Shown piece after piece: positions 14,701 to 23,700 of a stretch of 64,000 nt of DNA. The position numbers were made by a program, and so were the translations under genes. Each line of letters begins with the position of its first letter. The first letter of the stretch is position 1. The notes under the pieces were generated by a model, which was not told where the DNA came from, did no database searches, and saw only the letters and a list, made by a program, of their open reading frames with translations. Source of the stretch: Piliocolobus tephrosceles (Eukaryota; Chordata; Mammalia; Primates; Cercopithecidae); contig NC_045438.1 of assembly GCF_002776525.5 (NCBI RefSeq), positions 157,400,395 to 157,464,394 on the forward strand, given 5' to 3'.

Positions 14701-17700
14701 CCTTTTGAAGGTTGTTAGAACACCAATTCATTTTAGGAAAGAAAAAAAACAGGGAAAGAATTAAACATTTATTTTGCCTTTCATATGTGAATTTCCAAAT
14801 AGATGAAAAGGGAAAGTTCTTCTCTATAGAAAAGAAAAGTGCTTAGGTAACAATATAATTAGAAAAATCACCATTTTGCAACTCCTAGTGAAATAATGGA
14901 TCGTATTAGTCTGTTTTGCATTGCTATAAAGGAGTACCTGAGGCTGGGTAATTTATAAAGAGTTTCAATTTGGCTCGTGGTTCTGCAGGCTGTACAGAAA
15001 GCATGGTGCCGGGATCTACATCTGATGAGGCCCTCAAGAAGTCTATAATCATGGTGGAAGATGAAGGGGGAGCAGGCATGTCACATGGCAAGAGAGGGAG
15101 CAAGGAACAGGGAGGTCCCAGACTCTTTCAAACAGTCAGATCTTGCAGTAACTCACCCCAGGAAGGGCACCAAGCCATTCATGAGGGATCTGCCGCGATG
15201 ACCCAAACACCTCCCACCAGGCCCCACCTCCGACAATGGGGATGACATTGCAACATGCAATTTGGAGGGGACAAACATCCAAACTATATCATGGATCTGA
15301 CAGCAGTCACCTGTGAATGGTAAAACTGTTCAGTGAAAATTGAATAGAAACTTCATAATGACTGGACTCAATACCTGAACTCACTGTTCAGTCTGAGTAT
15401 CAGTGGAACAGCCAGAAATTATGTACCTCCTGATGTGAGGCAGTAAGAAGCAGACAGAACCCTCTGCAATATTCTTACCAAAAACATTATACCTGAGTCT
15501 ACTCAAGCCTGTAAATCTAATTGCCGGTAACAGAAAACGCATGTGTAGAGAAACAAGTGAAATGATACTAAGAAACAATCACAAATCTATAATATTAGAA
15601 ATTCTTTATAAAGCATCTAGTTTTTCTAAGAAATAAAAGACATGAAAGAATGGGCAGAGCAAAGACAGAGAACTGTTATTGGTTAGAAGAGACCTAAAAA
15701 CCGTTTCAAACCAATGAAGATGGATCTTGTTTGGATCGTGATTTAATTGTAAAAAGACATTCTGGGGGCTAGGAAAAAAATGACATATTTGAGACCGAGA
15801 AATTTGAACATGGATTGGGCCATTAGAAGATACTAAGGAATCGTTAATGTTGTTAGACAACATAATGACTTCATGGTTATGTGAAAAAGTCTCCCTATCG
15901 GAAGTATTTCTAAATAAAATGATACCTTAGATTTGCTTATAATATTCTATACTGCCCACTCCCCTGCTCCCCAAAATGGCAGAAAGTGGAATTGATAAAA
16001 ACTAGATTGGAATCATATTGAAAATTCTGAAGCTTGGCATTGGATGCTGAGTATTCATTTGACTTATTCTCCCTGCATTAGTGAATGTTTGAAATTTTCT
16101 ATAACTAAACATGACATATTATTAAGACAGATAGTAGAAACCATTTAACTAAAATCTTTAATATCAAGATGGACCTTTTTTTTTTTTTGAGACAGAGTTT
16201 CACTCTTGTCACCCAGGCTGGAGTGCAGTGGTATGATCTCGGCTCACTGCAACCTCTGCCTCCTGGGTTCAAGCGATTCTCCTGCCTCAGCCTCCCGAGT
16301 AGCTAGGATTACAGGCGCCCACCACCACACCCGGCTAATTTTTGTATTTTTAGTAGAGACAGGGTTTCACCATGTTAGCCAGGCTGGTCTCGAACTCCTG
16401 ACCTCAAATGATCCACCTGCCTCAGCCTCCCAGACTGCTGGGATTACAGGCATGAGCTACCATGCCAAGCCAAGATGGATTTTTTTTTTTTTTGAAGCAG
16501 AGTTTTACTCTGTCGCCCAGGCCGGAGTGCAGTGGCACGATCTCGGCTCACTGCAAGCTCTGCCTCCCGGGTTCATGCCATTCTCCTGCCTCAGCCTCCC
16601 AAGTAGCTGGGACCACAGGTGCCCGCCACCATGCCCGGCTAATTTTTTTGTATTTCTAGTAGAGACGGGGTTTCACGGGCGTGTTAGCCAGGATGGTCTC
16701 GATCTCCTGACCTCGTGATCCACCCGCCTTGGCCTCCCAAAGTGGGACATTTTTAAAACATCTCCAAAACTGCAATACAAGTAAAGTAAGATATTTCTCT
16801 GCATACATTTTATTTCTAATGCATTACCACAAACCGGTGCATTTTGGGATACCATACAGTTCTCTAAAGGTTGTTTTATGTTTATTTGTAGTTGAATACT
16901 TCTGAAGGTTAATTATCCCATCAGACATTAGGATGGTTGCTACCACACCTTATGATGGTCTTCTTGGGAAGTAGACAGTAGAGCATGATATTTTCATTTC
17001 AAGATTCCTATTATGTAATGTCTTTAAAAATATCTTATGTTTAATGTTAGTGGTGAAAACCCAGTGCCTTTCACTAAAGAAATGTCTTCCTATAGATGAG
17101 ACTGACTGAAGGCCTTAAGAAGGAAAGGATGTGTTATCATGACCTCCCACTGTTAACAAGGATGAATAACACCTTGATTTTTAATCTAGTCATCTGAGGA
17201 AAAGACACAAAAGATGTAGTCATAGACTGCCCTTGGATAATCTAAGAGACAAAAAACATAATACTTTAGAAGAGCAGAGGAAAGTTATAATTGAATGTAA
17301 CAAACAATAATGACCTCCTGTTGAGTGCTAGGCACTGAGCAAATGTGAGTGACAGTTTCTGCCTTTGAGTGATGTGCAATCTATTGATAGATTCATAATA
17401 CTAGCTACACTCGATTATGGCTATTGATTATGGAGCCATAGTTAAAGTAATTTGAATACAAATGAAGCAGCAATTCAGCCCGAGAAAGGAAAGGGCTGGG
17501 TGAAGTTCCAGAGAAAAGGTGGCATTTAAGAGGAATATAATAAAGGACGACTAGAACATGCCAGACCTGAAGTAGGAAAGGAGTGCTGGGAGCAGAGAGA
17601 AGAGTTTTCATTGCTGCAGGAGGAGTAAGCAGGCCACTGTTCCAGCACACGGGACACCGTGGTGGGGAGCCTGCAGGAGGCTGGTGGGAACAGCAGCCAC

Positions 17701-20700
17701 CCAAGCCCATGGGAGATCCTGGGTTCAAGCCAGGAGTCGTGGACTTGGTTCTGCAGGTGTAGAGGAGTAACCTGGTCACACGCGTGTTCTGGAGAAATAA
17801 CTCATGTCTCGCTAGAGTGGGGTGGATTGCTTGAAATAAGGAGAAACTGGAGATGAGGACACCCAGTGAGCTGCCTTTTCAGCAGTGAGAAAGAAACAGC
17901 AGGAAAGCGCAGGCAGCACGCAGAAGGGGCGGCACCAGGAACACTGCCATTTCTCACCCTTTTCTCCCCTTTACCAATTTCTGTAGGTAGCCAGGGTGCT
18001 TTGGTGGTACTACTTCTCCAAATCAGTAGAGTTCCTGGACACGATTTTCTTTGTTTTACGGAAAAAAACGAGTCAGATTACTTTTCTTCATGTATATCAT
18101 CATGCTTCTATGTTTAACATCTGGTGGTGTGTCTTGAACTGGATACCTTGTGGACAAAGTAAGTTATTTTGTTAATTCTTCTGTGTTGAGGAATAGCTCT
18201 TAGAGACCACTGGTGCTGTCTTGTATTGAGCATCGCATGCAGATCAGGAGAGCATGAAGGGAGGCCTAGAGCACCGGCCTCGCCCCAGCAGGATGCCCGT
18301 GTCTGCCAGGGGCCGTGTATTCTAGTGTCTGGTCTTTGGTACAGGCAAAATCTGGACCGAACCTTAAATTTAAAACTGTTTTCTTTTCCACGCATCATAT
18401 GTCCCATGGTCAGAGGCACATACCCCAGCGGGAGCTGCTTCACTCTAATCCCAGGTGCTGTTCTACTCCTGTGGACATATATCGCCTTCCACAGTCACCA
18501 CTTTCCCGTGAAACAGATTGAGGCATTTCAGCTTTTAGGGTTGCTTGTTTTCGCATTCTGAAAAATTAAGGTTACATCTCTGAATGACCTACCAGATTTT
18601 TCTTTTTTTTAAAACTGAGAATCACAATAAGAAATATATTTTATATCACAACCCAGTGCAATCATTCCTATTTGTTCATTTTCTTCTTCTTCTTCTTTTT
18701 TTTTTTTTTTTTTTTTTTTGAGATGGAATTTCACTCTTCTTGCCCAGGCTGGAGTGCAGTGGCGCAATCTCAGCTCACTGCAACCTCTGCCTCCTGGGTT
18801 CAAGCGATTTTCCTGCCTCAGCCTCCTGAATAGCTGGGATTACAGGTGGCCGCCACCACGCCCAGCTAATTTTTTGTATTTTTAGTAGAGATAGGGTTTC
18901 ACTGTGTTGGCCAGGCTGGTTTTGAACTTCTGACCTCAGGCTATCCACCTGCCTCAGCCTCTCAAAGTGCTGGGATTACAGGTGTGGGCCACCCAGCCCT
19001 TCTTTTTTTTTCTTTCTTTCTTTTTTTTTTTTTTTTTAAGAGAAACAGGGTCTCACTCTTCTGCACAGGCCAGAATGCAGTGGTGTAGTCATAGCTCACT
19101 GCAACCTCGACCTCCTGGGCTTCCTAATTAGCTGAATACATGTATATACCACCAAGCCCAGCTAATTTTTTTTTTTTTTTTTTGTAGGGCTGGGCATAGT
19201 GGCTCACGCCTATAATCCTAGCACTTTAGGAGGCCAAGGTGGGCCAGTTGCTTGAGCTCAGGAGTTAAAGACCAGCCTGAGCAACATGGCAAAATCCCAT
19301 CTCTACCAAAAAAAAAAAAATACAAAAATAGATGGGCGTGGTGACATACGCCTGTAATACCACCAGCTCCTGAAGAGGCCAAGGTGGGAGGATGGGCTTC
19401 AGCCTGGGAGGCAGAGGTTGCAGTAAGCTGAGATCGCGCCACTGAACTCCAGCCTGGGAGACACAGCCAGACTCTGTCTCAAAAAAAAAAAAAGTGTAGA
19501 CATAAGATGAATTTAATTATATTCAACCAAAGCAATATACTCTTACATGATTTCTAGGCCCCACAACCCAATGTCTAGCGGCATTAATTCCAAGCAGTTG
19601 TTTGCCTTTAAATGATTGATTTCATTTTGGGAAACAGGTTTCAAATGAATATATATACATGGGTAAAATTACTCTGTGCTAGTGTTGTCTTATTAGAGAA
19701 TGTTTATGGTCCCACTTGTATATGAAAATGTGATTATGTTAACTGGATAATGTATATATAAGAAGTTAAATAAAGTATGTAAAATATAACTTCAGCCACA
19801 TTTTAGAACACTGTTTAACATTTTTGCAAAACCTTCTTGTAGGAAAAGAGAGCTCTTGACATGAAGATGACTTGTTTTATATTTCAGATTTTATTTTAAA
19901 AGCCATGTTTGTTAAACAAGAAAAAACACAAAAGAACCCCTGATTCCTGGTTCATAATTCTATATTCTTACTCACTTTTTCAAGTTACCTATTTTGTTGC
20001 ATAAACTAATTGTTAACTATTCATGGAATAGCAAACAAATGCCTGTTTAATAAAGAACTTTGACCAAGGCTATAAATGCCAATTACATTATTGTCAGTAT
20101 TGTTGGTTATATTTAAATTTTCCTTATAATAGAGCACACTTCTATTTAAAAAAAAAAAAAAGTGTAGACACAGGGTCTGTGTTGCCCAGACTGGTCTTGA
20201 ACTCCTGGGCTCAAGCAGTCCTCCCCCACTCAGCCTCCCAAAGTGCTGTGATTACAGGTGTGAGNNNNNNNNNNNNNNNNNNNNNNNNNNNNNNNNNNNN
20301 NNNNNNNNNNNNNNNNNNNNNNNNNNNNNNNNNNNNNNNNNNNNNNNNNNNNNNNNNNNNNNNNCAAGCTCCGCCTCCCAGGTTTACGCCATTCTCCTGC
20401 CTCAGCCTCCCGAGTAGCTGAGACTACAGGCGCCCGCCACCTCGCCCAGCTAGTTTTTGTATTTTTAGTAGAGACGGGGTTTCACCGTTTAGCCAGGATG
20501 GTCTCGATCTCCTGACCTCGTGATCCGCCGTCTCGGCCTCCCAAAGTGCTGGGATTACAGGCTTGAGCCACCGCGCCCGGCCGCACAGTATATATTTTTT
20601 AAATCTTGTTTCACTTTTACAAAGAGTTGATGACAATTCTCACTGCATTGACTTCACCATTCACTAATGGGTCAGTTATGACCTACAGTTTGAGATGCAC

Positions 20701-23700
20701 TGAGCTATAGGGAACAGTACTTTCTGTTTTATACTGTCTTGTACTCAATAATTTAAAAATACTATATGAAAAATCAGAACATGTAAAACTTAAGTCAAAA
20801 TGACTTTGTTCTAGGATTTAGGATCTTGTAGAGATGATATTAGGGGAAAACATGCCCAGGGATATTTGGAGTGTCAGTGACTGTGAAGGTGCAAATGAAA
20901 ACTGGAGTGTGAGGGAGGAAACTGCTGGGAGTGCAGGGGGAAGAAAGAAAGAATTGATCTCTCTCCTAGACGGATAGAGATCCATTTCTTGAGTTTAGTT
21001 ATTAAGGAAGGACAACTATAATCAATCTTAGAGGAGAATTACCAAGGTTAAGTATTCTTATGATTGTCAAGTTTCATTACAAGTCACTAAGCATCTAAAA
21101 CCCAAATCATCACTGTGTAAAGATGTAGTTCCATGAATACTGTGACAATTTCTGCTTAAGAATATTAGAAAAATGATACTTGATGTGACCTACCAGAGCA
21201 GACTTTCAATTTTTTGAAATGCCTTAATCTGTGTCACAGTGAAATGGTGACTGTGGAAGGTGCTGTATTTCCACAGGAGTCAAACATTATAAGCAACAAC
21301 TACTCATGGTTCATTAATTGATGGAAATGAAAAGTCATGTGGGTAAAGAAATACCACTAATACTATGCTGCTTGGTAGTCTGAAACTCTGTTTGTGTTTT
21401 CATATAAATTCAAGTGCCATAACAGTTTATTTCAGCCAGTATTGGTTGAGAATTTATTCTATGCATGCTATTGTACCTTTTGTTTCTTATTTATTAATTT
21501 GCATTTAGCTATCCAGATCACTAATCTAGGATTAAAGAACCAGGCTAGAGAATTTAAATTGATTTATTAGCCAGCATATGTGCGGTGCTTTTTAATTCAT
21601 ATATTATCTCAGTTAATTTCATCCCGACCTTAAGAGCTAGTTATTATTATACCTATTTTCCAGGTAAGAAAACAAAAATTTACAGTCAAAGCAATGTCTC
21701 CAAGGGGACATGGCCAATGAATGGCCCTCTAATGCCACAGTCTCTCCCACCACAGGATAGCTCACAGAACAGCCATCTGGATCCCAGGCTGACCGCTGAA
21801 GAGCATTCACTTTGTGCCATGCATTGTTCTAAGCACTTTCATGTACTGATGAAATCCTCACAACACTGAGTTTCCTTATTTCCAACAAGTGATGCATCTG
21901 TGGCATCTCACCTCTTGCAGCTAAATCCTTTCAATGCTTAGCTGACCCAACAGGGAACATCACCCTTTCTTCATCGTTTCCTGAAGCTTTATTCACCCAT
22001 GGTGGAGGCAGTTACAGAGATGTTTCATGAGGTTGATGGCAGGGTCCTGGATTTTAGATATCCCTCATCCTAAAAGTCCCTGCGATGGCCAATCACTGGG
22101 AAGGTCTCGCTGGCCAGTTTCTCCTCTGCCCCAGCCTTGTCTCTCTTCCTTATTCTTTCTCCAGCACCTCCTGGTCTGTAAGTGTCTTTCAGACAGAATT
22201 TATTTACTTAATTATGAAAGCAATATATTTTGTCTCTCTAGCACCCTGTTCAGCCATGTACAAAAGGCTCTTTCTACAGTCTATATGTCTTATCAAAGGT
22301 TTAGCTAAAGCAAAGACAATTCTATTTTAGAGGAATTCTGCCAACAGCTTTAAGCTAGGATTTCTTTTCCTCCCTCAGTAGCTGACAGTGACAGTTAAAG
22401 AGACAGTAAAACCTTGTAGATAAGGCGTTCCCTGTGTGTGGGGCATTCTGAAAAACCATGTCAGGCTAGTCCTTCTATCATGGAGTTTTCGCTGAATCTT
22501 GGAACTGACACAGTAATTGGGGGATTTATTAGTGTGGATTTTGTTATATGATCATGTCATATGTGCGATTCATTTTCAATTATGATGCAGAAAGAGAATC
22601 TCACTTGACAAAGAAGAGTGAACAATCCTTTCTGGAAGAATAGTGATTTTTATACTGTACTTTTATAGGTTTCTTTGGACCAACACTGAACAGTTTTATC
22701 CACATTCTTATGTACTCCTATTATGGACTTTCTGTGTTTCCATCTATGCACAAGTATCTTTGGTGGAAGAAATATCTCACACAGGCTCAGCTGGTATGTT
22801 GTCCCTTCTTTTAGCTTTTCTGTGTGTGGCTCATGGATGGGGAAAGGAAACAGAAATCTGTCTTAGAAGTCAGAGGGCTTTTGATGTGTGATGAGGCTGC
22901 CTATGTTTTTTCCAAAATTGGCCTTTTAAGAAAAACTTTTTGTGTGAAAATGCCCTTTGTATATGCAATTAGCTTATAATGGAAAGTTCCTTGCTTTGAA
23001 ATGTAGATGAATACTTTTCAAATTAATGTGTAAGTTAAATCCTTTTTGTCTAAATAATTTTAACTGCGACTTTTCCATGTGGAAATAATGGGCAATTTTA
23101 CATACTAATTTCAAATAAGATTTCTGGATGAGGGGGCTGCTTCAGCATCTTTGTTTTGTTCCTGCATAATTCTGAGAGTCCTAGGAGTTCATTTCTGAAT
23201 TGATCAAGCTTGGCCGCAGCGTCTGTGTGGCACAGCCTGGCTCGCTCACAGAGATGCCCTCTCTGCCGTCCCCAGGTGCAGTTCGTGCTCACCATCACGC
23301 ACACCATGAGCGCCGTTGTGAAACCCTGTGGCTTCCCCTTCGGCTGTCTCATCTTCCAGTCGTCTTATATGCTGACATTAGTCATCCTCTTCTTAAATTT
23401 TTACGTTCAGGTATGTGGAATGTAAATGTTCAGCAGTAAAATATAATAGATTGTGCACTTTTTTTTTTTTTTTTTGGAGACAGAGTTTCACTCTCATTGC
23501 CCAGGCTGGAGTGCAGTGCCGTGATCTCGGCTCACTGCAACCTTCATCTTCCAGGTTCAAGCGAGTCTCCTGCCTCAGCCTCCCGAGTAGCTGGGATTAG
23601 AGGCCTAATTTTTGTAGTTTTAGTAGGGATGGGGTTTCGCCGTGTTGGCCAGGCTGGTCTCGAACTCCTGACCTCAAGTGATCCGCCCACCTCGGCCTCC

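Larger units (their letters stand above)
19016..20264 (-). mobile_element. AluJ-like element split by two later insertions
   Basis: The part at 19016-19187 and its continuation at 20162-20264 read as one old - strand Alu. Between them lie a + strand Alu (19188-19493) and a poly(A)-tailed insert (19502-20161). The right end runs into the 100-N gap. Confidence 0.75.

Noticed and set aside
16206..16718. 170-codon open frame, the longest in the window
   Set aside because: It runs through two tandem reverse Alus and gives typical Alu peptide ([16 protein letters not shown]). Not a gene.
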